Counted from the first letter of the stretch, positions 1 to 8,668 are shown. The stretch: 64,000 nucleotides of DNA from Sinorhizobium fredii NGR234 (GCF_000018545.1 NC_012587.1:434001-498000); one strand, 5' to 3'. A program made the numbers and translations. Notes: generated by a model from the letters alone, not told the origin.

Positions 1-269
1 CAGGGAATCTTCAACCCGTGGTCCATGCGCTTCTGATAGACATAGGAGCCGATCGCAGCCTTCTGCGCCTTGCCTTTCACGCCGGCCTCTTCATAGGCCT
101 CGCGTTCGGCGACCTCATGGGCCCACTTTCCCTGCATCGGCCATCCCTTGGGAATGACCCAGCGGCCCGTGTCACGGCTGGTGAGCAGGAGGATTTCCGG
201 AGACACCGTTTTCTTGCGGATGCGGTAGCACAGCGCGGCATATTGCATGCGCGCCGGTCGACGCATCAT
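1..269 (-). CDS. NUDIX hydrolase, 3' end cut by window edge
   Basis: Only the first 89 codons lie in the window; the gene reads leftwards and leaves at position 1. The translation contains RWVIPKGW followed by REAYEEAGV, which is the core of the NUDIX box (REUXEEXGU) that binds divalent metal for hydrolysis of nucleoside-diphosphate-linked substrates. The substrate cannot be read from this fragment. The start is taken at the first of two adjacent ATG codons (MMRRPARMQYAALCYRI); a GTG three codons upstream is also in frame. The family call is firm, the start moderately so. Confidence 0.8.
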   Translation of the reverse strand, partial: MMRRPARMQYAALCYRIRKKTVSPEILLLTSRDTGRWVIPKGWPMQGKWAHEVAEREAYEEAGVKGKAQKAAIGSYVYQKRMDHGLKIP

Positions 270-561
270 CAAATGCACGTCAGAAGCTAGCCGGTGCAAG
301 AAGTTCAAGGGAATCGATACTCCTGTATGCGAATCATATTCAGAAATCAGTCATTCGAAATTATGGCGCGTCTTCCTTGCGTGTAAATGACGCCAGCCGA
401 TCAATAACTGATAAGAAGCGTTGCGGTTCCGTGAGCGGAACACTGTTGTGGAATACATGTAGTGCTTCCCCACCAGGCTTGCCAGGAAGCGACATCGTCG
501 GCCGTATTCAGCGGCTGGATCACGAACCTCCGGGCGAGGGTGCGGCCAGAGATGCCCCGCT

Positions 562-1353
562 CTATGAACCGGCGCGGTCGCGCTGCTTGAGGCGCAGTCG
601 CGCGATGCGGGCCCACTCGCCGCTGCGCTCCGCATCGCGCGCCGCGGCGGCGACGAAGTCGATATGGCTTTGTGCGGCCGCCTTGGCGGTCGTGGGGTCG
701 CGCGCCATGATGGCGGCATAGATCGCCTCGTGCTGGGCAAGCAGCCGGTCGCGTGCGCCCGGTGCGCCGAAGACCGAGCTGCGATGAAAAAAGATGCCCT
801 GGGTCAGGAGCCGGTAGCAGGCCCTCAGCGTGTGCAGCAGAATGATGTTGTGGGCGCTTTCGCCGATCGCATTGTGCAATTCGACGTCCGCTTCGAGCTC
901 GTCGTCGAAATTGCCGCTGCGGTGTGCCTCGCGCATCCGCTCGATGACGCGGGTGAGGAGATCGCGGTCGAAGTCGGTGGCGCGTGTCGCGGCGAGTTCC
1001 GCCGTCAGCCCTTCGAGCTCGCGCCGGTATTCGAGGTAATCCTGTGTCGCCTTGTGGTGACGGCCGATGAGCTCGATCAGTGGTTTCGAGAAGATCTGGC
1101 CGACGACGTCGGCGACGAAGGTGCCGCCTCCGTGGCGGCTTTCGAGCAATCCCCGGGTTTCCAGTTCCTTCAACGCCTCGCGCAGGATCGGTCGCGACAC
1201 GTCGAGCCTTTTCGAGAGATCCCGCTCGCCCGGCAGCCGGTCTCCGTCGCGCAGCACGCCCTCCAGAATCAGCAGCTCGATCTGCTGGACAACCTCGTCC
1301 GCCGTGCGGCTGTGGCTGATGCGCGCATAGAGATCGCCCTGGTCTTCGGTCAC
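562..1353 (-). CDS. GntR-family (FadR/FCD subfamily) transcriptional regulator
   Basis: A winged helix-turn-helix domain at about residues 15-80 (ILEGVLRDGDRLPGERDLS, then VSRPILREALKELE) is followed by an all-helical FCD ligand-binding domain with the conserved Asp/His metal-site pattern (ELHNAIGESAHN). FCD regulators usually sense small organic acids such as lactate, glycolate or pyruvate. The glycolate oxidase genes lie 2.8 kb away, so control of that pathway is a reasonable guess but not shown. The GTG start at 1353 is preferred because GGGAG sits about 8 bases upstream. In-frame ATG codons at 1404 and 1401 and a GTG at 1452 would lengthen the protein, but the 1452 GTG lies inside the palindrome at 1430-1454. 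Confidence 0.85.
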   Translation of the reverse strand: MTEDQGDLYARISHSRTADEVVQQIELLILEGVLRDGDRLPGERDLSKRLDVSRPILREALKELETRGLLESRHGGGTFVADVVGQIFSKPLIELIGRHHKATQDYLEYRRELEGLTAELAATRATDFDRDLLTRVIERMREAHRSGNFDDELEADVELHNAIGESAHNIILLHTLRACYRLLTQGIFFHRSSVFGAPGARDRLLAQHEAIYAAIMARDPTTAKAAAQSHIDFVAAAARDAERSGEWARIARLRLKQRDRAGS

Positions 1354-1429
1354 TACCCATCTCCCACCGACGGAAAGCGTAACGGCTCTTGCTGTTTCCA
1401 TCATCGGCGGCAATCTAGCAGGACCGATC

Positions 1430-1454
1430 AAGTGGTCAAATCGATTGTCCACTT
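1430..1454. promoter_or_regulatory. palindromic operator candidate upstream of the GntR-family gene
   Basis: Two 10-base arms, AAGTGGTCAA and TTGTCCACTT, form an inverted repeat around a 5-base centre, with one mismatch. It lies about 75 bases upstream of the chosen start of the divergent-reading GntR/FCD gene. FCD regulators bind short TGGT/ACCA-like dyads, and this site has TGGTC and its near-mirror. Autoregulation is inferred from position and symmetry only. Confidence 0.5.
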
Positions 1455-1551
1455 GCCGATGTGCGGCTGATAAAAGTCAAGCTGCGTCAATGCGTCCTGT
1501 TCATTTTGCGCCGCTGGTTGATAAGAAAACGATGATGAACGCGTGAGGGGG

Positions 1552-2838
1552 ATGAAGCGCTTCATGGCGAAGGCAAGTTTTGGATTTCCTGCAGCGCCCT
1601 TGCGCGCCCAGGTACTCGGAGAAATTCACTCCCGGCCCTATGCGCTGGTAACGACGCCGCGCGTCATCTTTCAGCTCGCCTTCATTACCGAAGGCGGTTC
1701 GATCGTTGACCATGCGGTGCTTTCGGAATTGTCCCGCTCGCGCGGCATCGCGCCGCCCAGTCGCGATGCCAACCACCACGCCATGGCGTGGGGGCAGGGG
1801 ACGTTGCGCTGGGAGCGGCACACCGAATTTTCCACCTATTTCTGGGACGCGCCGGCGCCGGAACAGTTCGGCGGCGAGGTGCCGATCCATCCTTTCGGCG
1901 ACGGATTCTCTCCGCCGGGTCTGCTGATTTCCGGTATCCGCCTTGAAATCCGTCCGGATACGCCGGAAGCCCGCGAGGCGATCAAGGCCTTCGATCCGAC
2001 GAGTCTCTGTTACAGCGAGACCAAGAACGGCCAGGCCGTGCTGCTGACCGACTTCCGGCAGAACGGCGACGGTCTCACCCAGATCCTCATCCTCGACCGG
2101 GGCATGACGGAGGCCGGCACGGGTGCGCTGGTCCAGCGTCTGCTCGACATCGAGACCTACCGGACGCTCGCCATGCTCGGTCTGCCGCTGGCGCAGTCGC
2201 TGTCGCCGGAAATCCGCCGGACCGAGGATGGCCTGACCGGCGTCACCCAACGCATGAAGGAGAATGTCCGCGAGGAAGCGGACGAAATGCTGGCGGAGAT
2301 CACCCGGCTCGCCGCCGAGCTTGAGGCCGGTGCTGCGCTCAGCCTCTATCGCTTCGGCGCGAGCCGCGCCTATTACGGCATCGTCCAGGAGCGCATCCGA
2401 ACACTCTCCGAAACACCGGTGCCCGGGTACGAGACGATCGGAACCTTCCTCGAACGCAGGCTGGCGCCGGCGCTGCGCACCTGCCAGTCGGTCGAGGAGC
2501 GGCAGGCCAATCTGTCGCGCAAGCTCTCCCGTGCAACGGCGCTGCTCAGAAGCTGGATCGATGTCGAACTCGAACGGCAGAACAGCGCGCTGCTCAATTC
2601 GATGGACCGCCGTGCGAAACTGCAATTGCGCCTGCAGCAGACCGTCGAGGGTCTCTCCGTCGCGGCGATCTCCTATTACGTCATCGGCCTGTTCGGTTAT
2701 CTCGCCAAAGCGGTAAGCCACGAGCTTCCGGTCGATCCCGGCGTGCTGACCGGCCTTGCCGTGCCCTTTGCGGTCGTTGGCGTCTGGCTGGTCGTTCGCC
2801 GCATTCGCCGCCACCACGAGGAAAGTGCGCATAAATAG
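1552..2838 (+). CDS. DUF3422 family membrane-anchored protein
   Basis: About 428 residues, matching the DUF3422 family, which is common in Alphaproteobacteria and has no established function. Typical family stretches are visible: LGEIHSRPYALVTTPR near the N terminus, and FSTYFWDAP followed by PPGLLISGIRLEI. A long helical middle part precedes two hydrophobic segments at the C terminus (ISYYVIGLFGYLAKAV and VLTGLAVPFAVVGVWLVV), followed by a basic, histidine-containing tail, so the protein is probably anchored in the inner membrane with its bulk in the cytoplasm. The start is uncertain: GTG 1543, ATG 1552 and ATG 1564 are all in frame, and the purine-rich GAGGGGG sits just before 1552. It stands alone between two regulators. 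Confidence 0.8.
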   Translation: MKRFMAKASFGFPAAPLRAQVLGEIHSRPYALVTTPRVIFQLAFITEGGSIVDHAVLSELSRSRGIAPPSRDANHHAMAWGQGTLRWERHTEFSTYFWDAPAPEQFGGEVPIHPFGDGFSPPGLLISGIRLEIRPDTPEAREAIKAFDPTSLCYSETKNGQAVLLTDFRQNGDGLTQILILDRGMTEAGTGALVQRLLDIETYRTLAMLGLPLAQSLSPEIRRTEDGLTGVTQRMKENVREEADEMLAEITRLAAELEAGAALSLYRFGASRAYYGIVQERIRTLSETPVPGYETIGTFLERRLAPALRTCQSVEERQANLSRKLSRATALLRSWIDVELERQNSALLNSMDRRAKLQLRLQQTVEGLSVAAISYYVIGLFGYLAKAVSHELPVDPGVLTGLAVPFAVVGVWLVVRRIRRHHEESAHK

Positions 2839-2861
2839 AGATGGCGGATCCCTGCCGGCAA

Positions 2862-3758
2862 TCACTGCTCCCAATAGGGGACGGGGCCATAGAGGGCTGA
2901 GAGATAATCGACGAAGAGCCGGACCTTGGCGGGAAGGAACTGCCGGCTCGGATAGACGGCCGAGAGCGTCAGCCTTTGTGATCCTTCCCATTCCGGCAGC
3001 ACCTGTACCAGGTGCCCGTCGCGCAGTTCCGCACTGACGTCCCAGGTCGAGCGGAGCGCGATCCCCGCTCCGGCGATCACTGCGGCGCGGATGATCTCCG
3101 ACGAATTGGTGACGAGCGGGCCGTCCGGACGGTAAGCCAAGGACCCGCCCGGACCTTCCAGCTTCCAGCTTTCGTTGTTGTGGGCCGGCAGGCAGATGTG
3201 TTCGGCGAGGTCGCCGATCTCCTTGGGAGCACCGTGCCGGGAAATGTAGTCGGGTGATGCGCAGAGCAAGCGGCGGACCGGCGCGAGCTTGCGGGCGACC
3301 AGACTCGAATCGGTAAGCTCGCCGATCCGGACGGCCAGGTCGAAGCCATCGGCGACAATGTCGCTGAACTCGTCGCTGAGGACGATATGGAGCTTCAGGT
3401 CGGGGTGATCCTTCATGAAGCCGGTCAGGTGCGGCGCGATATGCATGCGGCCGAAGGAGGTGGGTGCCGTGATGCGCAACGTCCCCTGGGCCTGCGACGA
3501 CCGGCCCGCGGCATAGGCCTCCGCCTCCTCGATACCGGCGAGGACGCCCAGGACGCGGTCGTAGAAGCCCTGTCCGGCCTCCGTCAGGGAGACCTGGCGT
3601 GTCGTGCGCTGCAGAAGACGCGTGCCGAGCCTCTCCTCGAGCCGCTTGACGCGCTTGGAGATTACCGCCGCGGAAAGGCCGAGGGCGCGGCCCGCCGCCG
3701 ACATGCTACCGGTGGAAACCACGCGCGCGAACACTTCGAGATCCCCAAGATTCGTCAT
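2862..3758 (-). CDS. LysR-family transcriptional regulator
   Basis: A 298-residue protein of standard LysR length. The N-terminal winged helix (LEVFARVVSTGSMSAAGRALGLSAAVISKRVKRLEERLGTRLL) is followed by a periplasmic-binding-like effector domain with RITAPTSFGRMHIAPHL and the family pattern GAGIALRSTWDV near the C terminus. It resembles the CrgA/DmlR group, which often control a neighbouring oxidoreductase or organic-acid gene. The target cannot be named here. The ATG at 3758 has AGGA upstream; a TTG one codon earlier is possible. The gene converges on the DUF3422 gene and diverges from glcD across a repeat-filled gap. Confidence 0.87.
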   Translation of the reverse strand: MTNLGDLEVFARVVSTGSMSAAGRALGLSAAVISKRVKRLEERLGTRLLQRTTRQVSLTEAGQGFYDRVLGVLAGIEEAEAYAAGRSSQAQGTLRITAPTSFGRMHIAPHLTGFMKDHPDLKLHIVLSDEFSDIVADGFDLAVRIGELTDSSLVARKLAPVRRLLCASPDYISRHGAPKEIGDLAEHICLPAHNNESWKLEGPGGSLAYRPDGPLVTNSSEIIRAAVIAGAGIALRSTWDVSAELRDGHLVQVLPEWEGSQRLTLSAVYPSRQFLPAKVRLFVDYLSALYGPVPYWEQ

Positions 3759-3922
3759 CAATCCTGACCATTGTTTCCGAGAAGGAAAAGATAAATAGCA
3801 GCTGGCGAGTGCCCCTACCAGTGTATCCGGCTTTCACAAAGCGGATGAAATGCTCTAGATTCAAATGACAAAGCTGATGATTCTGAGAGATTGCGGCGAA
3901 GGATGCGGACGGTACAGCCTGT

Positions 3923-4090
3923 AGCATTTCAAAGTGCTACGGCGACCTTAGATCACGATGATTTTAGGTCGGATCGACCTAAAATCACGAACGTGATCGA
4001 TTCTAATGGGTTAGAGCGGGATGCGGGCGGAAAACCGCACACACTTTTCCTCATCCCGCTCTAGCGCGTCCGATTGGACGCGCGGCGCTA
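3923..4090. repeat. RIME1-like intergenic repeat split by a second palindromic element
   Basis: The left part (3923-3950, GCATTTCAAAGTGCTACGGC and on) and the right part (about 4062-4090, GCGCGTCCGATTGGACGCGC and on) together make the 3' two thirds of the repeat that also occurs at 6798, 9597 and 48989. Between them sits an unrelated palindromic unit (3951-4061). The usual left arm of the first palindrome is degenerate here. The rest of the 360-base LysR-glcD gap (3759-3922) shows no gene. Confidence 0.75.
3951..4061. repeat. second repeat type (R2), two nested palindromes, inserted in the RIME1-like copy
   Basis: The unit starts with GATCACG and ATTTTAGGTCG, mirrored as CGACCTAAAAT and CGTGATC. 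It ends with AGAGCGGGATG ... CATCCCGCTCT, a perfect 11-base terminal inverted repeat. A second copy with a few substitutions lies at 51804-51911. No coding capacity is apparent. Confidence 0.75.
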
Positions 4091-4118
4091 TAATCCTCGT
4101 GTTTTGTTGGAGGAGTTC

Positions 4119-5558
4119 ATGCCGGAGACGATCGGATTCCTGAAACCCAGGCAGGCCGTCCTCGACCGCCGGCCGGAGATCATTGCCGACCTCGCCGACC
4201 TCCTGCCGGAGGGTTGCCTGATCAGCGACGAACGCGGGCTGAAGCCCTTCGAGACGGACGCATTTCTCGCCTATCGCCGCCTGCCGCTCGCCGTTGTGCT
4301 CCCGGAGACGACCGAGCAGGTCTCCGCGGTCCTCAAATATTGCAGTCGCTACGGCATCCCGGTCGTGCCGCGCGGGGCCGGCACGTCGCTCTCCGGCGGC
4401 GCCATCCCGCAGGAAGACGCGATCGTCATCGGTCTCTCGAAGATGTCGCGCATTCTCGATGTCGATCTCTTCAACCGGACGGCGACGGTCCAGGCGGGGG
4501 TCACCAATCTCAACATTTCCGACGCGGTGAGCGCCGACGGCTTCTTCTACGCCCCCGATCCGAGCTCCCAGCTCGCCTGCACGATCGGCGGCAACATCGG
4601 CATGAATTCCGGCGGCGCCCACTGCCTGAAATACGGCGTCACGACCAACAACCTCCTGGGCGTCAAGATGGTGCTCTTCGACGGCACGGTGATCGAGCTC
4701 GGCGGCAAGGCGCTGGATTCGTCCGGCTACGATCTGCTCGGCCTCGTCTGCGGCTCGGAAGGCCAGCTCGGCATCGTCACCGAGGCGACGGTGCGGCTGA
4801 TCGCCAAGCCGGAAGGGGCGCGCCCCGTATTGTTCGGCTTCGCCTCGTCGGTCGCGGCCGGTTCCTGCGTCGCCGATATCATCGGGTCGGGCATCATCCC
4901 AGTGGCGATCGAGTTCATGGACAAGCCGGCGATCGAGATCTGCGAGGCCTTTGCCCATGCCGGCTATCCGCTCGACGTTGAGGCGCTGCTGATTGTCGAG
5001 GTCGAGGGGTCGGAGGCGGAGATGGACACGATGCTTGAGAGCATCATCGCGATCGCCCGCCGTCACGGCGTCATGACGATCAAGGAATCGCAGTCGGCGC
5101 TCGAGGCGGCGCTGATCTGGAAAGGCCGGAAATCCGCCTTCGGTGCCACCGGGCGGGTCGCCGACTATATTTGCATGGACGGCACGGTGCCGCTCAGCCA
5201 GCTCTCCCATGTGTTGCGTCGGACCGGCGAGATCGTCGCGAGCTACGGGCTCCGCGTCGCCAACGTCTTCCATGCCGGCGACGGCAATATGCATCCGCTG
5301 ATCCTCTACAACATCAACGATCCGGAGGATGCGGCCCGCGCTGAAGCGGCCGGCAACGACATCCTGAAGCTCTGCGTCGATGCGGGCGGCTGCCTGACGG
5401 GCGAGCACGGTGTCGGCATCGAAAAGCGGGATCTGATGCGGCATCAGTACAACAAGGCCGACCTCGACCAGCAGATGGCCGTGCGCGCCGCCTTCGATCC
5501 GCAATGGCTTTTGAACCCGTCGAAGGTATTTCCGCTCGAAGGACGGCCTGCGGCATGA
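4119..5558 (+). CDS. glcD: glycolate oxidase subunit GlcD (FAD-linked)
   Basis: Catalytic flavin subunit of glycolate oxidase, which oxidises glycolate to glyoxylate. The 479-residue protein has the PCMH-type FAD-binding domain (VVPRGAGTSLSGGAIP, then DPSSQLACTIGGNIGMNSGG) and the C-terminal FAD-oxidase domain ending in the family signature TGEHGVGIEKRDLM. The ATG at 4119 is preceded by GGAGGAG at ideal spacing; an earlier in-frame start would run into the repeat that ends at 4090. Its TGA overlaps the ATG of glcE by four bases, so the two are translationally coupled. The operon continues with glcE, a DUF4870 gene and glcF. Confidence 0.95.
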   Translation: MPETIGFLKPRQAVLDRRPEIIADLADLLPEGCLISDERGLKPFETDAFLAYRRLPLAVVLPETTEQVSAVLKYCSRYGIPVVPRGAGTSLSGGAIPQEDAIVIGLSKMSRILDVDLFNRTATVQAGVTNLNISDAVSADGFFYAPDPSSQLACTIGGNIGMNSGGAHCLKYGVTTNNLLGVKMVLFDGTVIELGGKALDSSGYDLLGLVCGSEGQLGIVTEATVRLIAKPEGARPVLFGFASSVAAGSCVADIIGSGIIPVAIEFMDKPAIEICEAFAHAGYPLDVEALLIVEVEGSEAEMDTMLESIIAIARRHGVMTIKESQSALEAALIWKGRKSAFGATGRVADYICMDGTVPLSQLSHVLRRTGEIVASYGLRVANVFHAGDGNMHPLILYNINDPEDAARAEAAGNDILKLCVDAGGCLTGEHGVGIEKRDLMRHQYNKADLDQQMAVRAAFDPQWLLNPSKVFPLEGRPAA

Positions 5559-6766
5559 TCGTCCATTTCGAACCGGCAAGCGAAGAAGGGATCGCCTCGG
5601 TGGTGCGCTCCGCGGCGGCCGAGCGAGTCACGCTTGCCATCGTCGGCGGGGGGACGCGCTCTGGTCTCGGGAATCCGGTGCGGGCCGACCGAACGCTTTC
5701 GACGCGGCGCCTCGCCGGCATCGTCGCCTACCATCCGGCGGAGATGACCATGAGCGCGCTTGCCGGGACACCGCTTGCCGAGGTGGAAGCGGCCCTCGCC
5801 GCCAACGGCCAGATGCTGTCATTCGAGCCCATGGATCACCGTCCGATCTTCGGAACGACGGGCGAGCCGACGATCGGCGGGGTTTTCGCGGCGAATGTCT
5901 CCGGGCCTCGCCGCTATGTTGCCGGAGCCGCCCGCGACAACCTGCTCGGCGTGCGTTTCGTCAATGGCCGCGGCGAACTGATCAAGGCTGGCGGTCGTGT
6001 CATGAAGAACGTCACCGGGCTCGATCTCGTCAAGCTGATGGCGGGCTCCTACGGGACGCTCGGAATTCTGACGGAAGTTACATTCAAGGTGTTGCCAGTT
6101 CCGCCGGCTGCCGCGACCGTTGTCGTCTCGGGTCTCAACGATGCGGAGGCCGCGGCGGTGATGGCCGAGGCGATGGCCCAGCCGGTGGAGGTATCGGGCG
6201 CGGCGCATCTGCCGGAAAGCGTGCGGGGCCGCTTCATCGACGGCGCGCTGCCGGAAGGGGCGGCGACCGTGTTGAGGCTCGAAGGCTTGGCGGCGTCGGT
6301 CGAGATGCGTGCCGAAAAGCTCGTCGCGGCGCTGTCGCGCTTCGGTTCGCGCTCGCAACTGGACGCCGGGCAGGCCAAGGCCCTCTGGGCCGAGATCCGC
6401 AACGTGAAGCCTTATGCCGATGGCACTGCGAGACCCTTGTGGCGTGTCTCGGTCGCCCCGTCCGCGGGTCATCAGCTCGTTGCAGCGCTGCGTCTTCAGA
6501 CGGGCGTGGATGCATTCTACGATTGGCAGGGCGGTCTTGTCTGGCTTCGCATGGAGGCGGAAGCCGAGGCTGAACTCGTACGGCGCTATGTTGGCGCCTT
6601 GGGCGGAGGCCATGCGACGCTTGTGCGCGCCGACGGCGAAGCGCGGGCCCGAGCCCCGGCCTTCGAGCCGCAGGCTCCGGCCGTGGCGCAACTGAGCGAA
6701 CGCGTGCGTGCCACCCTCGATCCGGCGCGCATCTTCAACCCGGGGCGGTTGGCGGCAGTCGCCTGA
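5555..6766 (+). CDS. glcE: glycolate oxidase subunit GlcE (FAD-binding)
   Basis: A 403-residue protein with a PCMH-type FAD-binding half (IVGGGTRSGLGNP, FGTTGEPTIGGVFAANVSGPRRY, AGGRVMKNVTGLDLVKLMAGSYGTLG) and the short C terminus that sets GlcE apart from GlcD (ATLDPARIFNPGRL). It is the second flavin subunit of the membrane-associated GlcDEF complex. The ATG at 5555 overlaps the stop of glcD (ATGA). The next operon gene is separated by about 150 bases that hold a RIME1-like repeat. Confidence 0.94.
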   Translation: MIVHFEPASEEGIASVVRSAAAERVTLAIVGGGTRSGLGNPVRADRTLSTRRLAGIVAYHPAEMTMSALAGTPLAEVEAALAANGQMLSFEPMDHRPIFGTTGEPTIGGVFAANVSGPRRYVAGAARDNLLGVRFVNGRGELIKAGGRVMKNVTGLDLVKLMAGSYGTLGILTEVTFKVLPVPPAAATVVVSGLNDAEAAAVMAEAMAQPVEVSGAAHLPESVRGRFIDGALPEGAATVLRLEGLAASVEMRAEKLVAALSRFGSRSQLDAGQAKALWAEIRNVKPYADGTARPLWRVSVAPSAGHQLVAALRLQTGVDAFYDWQGGLVWLRMEAEAEAELVRRYVGALGGGHATLVRADGEARARAPAFEPQAPAVAQLSERVRATLDPARIFNPGRLAAVA

Positions 6767-6797
6767 TTGGACCGAGCGCCGGCGCAATTCGTGCAGA

Positions 6798-6901
6798 CTG
6801 CATGTTTCCTTAGATCGTGCCCGATTTGAGGACAAAAACATGCAGCAAATCAAAGTGCTACGGCGACCTTTGCGCGTCTGATAAGACGCGCGGCGCTGTA
6901 G
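6798..6901. repeat. RIME1-like mosaic palindromic repeat, complete copy
   Basis: About 104 bases with two inverted repeats: CTGCATGTTT with AAACATGCAG (6798-6807 and 6836-6845), and GCGCGTC with GACGCGC (6872-6878 and 6885-6891). Size, two-palindrome layout and intergenic position match the Rhizobium-specific intergenic mosaic elements (RIME1) described from rhizobia. It fills the gap between glcE and the DUF4870 gene and ends 16 bases before that gene's ATG. Confidence 0.8.
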
Positions 6902-6917
6902 GCGAAAGGAGAATCCG

Positions 6918-7298
6918 ATGCCCGATCCTGGTCCGCAGACGCCGCTTTCCCGCGACACCGATCGCTGGCTGGAGCCGGGCAAGGTCAACATCCAGATCAT
7001 CTACCTGCTCTATCTCGTCGGCTTCGCGATCGGCGTCACGGTACTGGTCGGCATCGTGCTCGCCTATCTCAACCGGGACAAAGCCGAGCCGTGGGCGAGG
7101 ACCCACTACACCTGGGCGATCCGCACCTTCTGGATCGCGTTGCTGTTCGCGGTCGTCTCGGCGCTTCTGTCCGTATTGCTCATTGGTGTGCTCGGCTTCA
7201 TAGCGACGGCGGTCTGGATCGTCGTGCGCTGTGTCATCGGGCTTCAGAAGGCGGCTCGCGAGGAGCCGATCACCGACCCCGAAAGCTGGCTCGTTTAG
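6918..7298 (+). CDS. DUF4870-type small membrane protein
   Basis: A 126-residue protein with three hydrophobic segments (IIYLLYLVGFAIGVTVLVGIVLAYL, TFWIALLFAVVSALLSVLLIGVLGFI, and TAVWIVVRCVIGL), and the NRDKAEPWARTHYTWAIRTFW stretch between the first two that is typical of DUF4870 and related membrane proteins. Function unknown. The ATG follows AAAGGAG at good spacing. It sits between glcE and glcF, so it is probably cotranscribed with glycolate oxidase, but nothing shows a role in that complex. The first TM is followed by a charged loop. Confidence 0.85.
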   Translation: MPDPGPQTPLSRDTDRWLEPGKVNIQIIYLLYLVGFAIGVTVLVGIVLAYLNRDKAEPWARTHYTWAIRTFWIALLFAVVSALLSVLLIGVLGFIATAVWIVVRCVIGLQKAAREEPITDPESWLV

Positions 7299-7359
7299 AG
7301 CGCTGCAGGCCCGCCCCGGCAAGAAGGCGTGCCATGAAAATTGAGAGTGGAGTATCCGG

Positions 7360-8655
7360 TTGCAGACAAATTTCTCTAGAGAGCAACTCGCCGACCCGCA
7401 TGTCGCAGAATCGGAAAAGATCCTGCGCAAATGCGTCCATTGCGGCTTCTGCACGGCCACCTGTCCGACCTATGTTCTGCTTGGCGACGAGCTCGACAGT
7501 CCGCGCGGGCGGATCTACCTCATCAAGGACATGCTGGAAAACGGGCGTGCGGCCGATGCCGAAACCGTCACGCATATCGACCGATGTCTCTCCTGCCTTT
7601 CCTGCATGACCACCTGCCCGTCGGGCGTCGATTACATGCATCTGGTCGATCATGCCCGTGTCCACATCGAGAAGACCTACAAGCGACCGCTCAAGGACCG
7701 TTTTGCCCGCTCCGTCATCGCCGCGACCTTGCCCTATCCTTCGCGCTTCCGGCTGGCGCTCCGGGCGGCGAGGCTTGCGCGGCCCTTGGCGGGCCTGCTG
7801 AAGCGGGTTGCCTGGCTCAGGACCTTCGGCGTCATGCTCGACCTCGCACCCCGCGCGATGCCCACGGCGTCGGATGGGGCGAGGGCAGCCGTTTACGCCG
7901 CCAAGGGCACACCACGCGGCCGTGTCGCGCTGCTTACCGGATGCGCGCAGCCGGTATTGAGGCCGGAGATCAACGAGGCAACCGTCCGGCTGCTCACCGG
8001 GCAGGGCGTAGAGGTCGTCGTTTCAGCGGGCGAGGGCTGCTGCGGCGCGCTGGTCCATCACATGGGGCGCGAGGAGCAGGCGCTGGATGCCGCCCGGCGC
8101 AACGTCGATGTCTGGCTGAAGGCTGCCGACGAGGATGGTCTCGACGCGATCGTCATCACCGCGTCCGGCTGCGGCACGACGATCAAGGATTATGGCCACA
8201 TGCTGCGGCTGGATCCGGCCTATGCCGAGAAGGCGGCGAAGGTTTCCGCACTTGCCAAGGACATAACCGAATATCTGGCGGGACTGGACCTGCCCGAGCA
8301 GGGCGCGCGCGGCATGACCGTCGCCTATCACTCCGCCTGCTCGATGCAGCACGGGCAGAAGATCACCCTGGCGCCGAAGCAGCTTCTGAAGCGCGCGGGC
8401 TTTGCGGTTCGCGAACCGGCCGAAGGCCATCTCTGTTGCGGCTCGGCAGGAACCTACAACATCCTGCAGCCGGAGATATCGGCGAAGCTGAAAGCGCGAA
8501 AAGTCCGCAACATCGAGGCGACAAAGCCGAACGTGATCGCCACAGGCAATATCGGCTGCATCACCCAAATTGCCGGCGGCACGAATATTCCGATCCTGCA
8601 TACCGTCGAACTGCTCGACTGGGCCTATGGTGGGCCGAAACCGGCGGGGCTGTGA
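7360..8655 (+). CDS. glcF: glycolate oxidase iron-sulfur subunit GlcF
   Basis: A 431-residue electron-transfer subunit. Two ferredoxin-type cluster motifs are present near the N terminus, CVHCGFCTATCP and CLSCLSCMTTCP, followed by two CCG domains (EGCCGALVHHMG and HLCCGSAGTYN) of the heterodisulfide-reductase type. It passes electrons from the GlcD/GlcE flavins to the respiratory chain. The start appears to be TTG (7360), with GTGGAG seven bases upstream; the nearby ATG at 7334 is in another frame. It closes the glc operon and is followed by a strong hairpin at 8669-8699. Confidence 0.93.
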   Translation: MQTNFSREQLADPHVAESEKILRKCVHCGFCTATCPTYVLLGDELDSPRGRIYLIKDMLENGRAADAETVTHIDRCLSCLSCMTTCPSGVDYMHLVDHARVHIEKTYKRPLKDRFARSVIAATLPYPSRFRLALRAARLARPLAGLLKRVAWLRTFGVMLDLAPRAMPTASDGARAAVYAAKGTPRGRVALLTGCAQPVLRPEINEATVRLLTGQGVEVVVSAGEGCCGALVHHMGREEQALDAARRNVDVWLKAADEDGLDAIVITASGCGTTIKDYGHMLRLDPAYAEKAAKVSALAKDITEYLAGLDLPEQGARGMTVAYHSACSMQHGQKITLAPKQLLKRAGFAVREPAEGHLCCGSAGTYNILQPEISAKLKARKVRNIEATKPNVIATGNIGCITQIAGGTNIPILHTVELLDWAYGGPKPAGL

Positions 8656-8668
8656 GGGGGGCGTTTGG

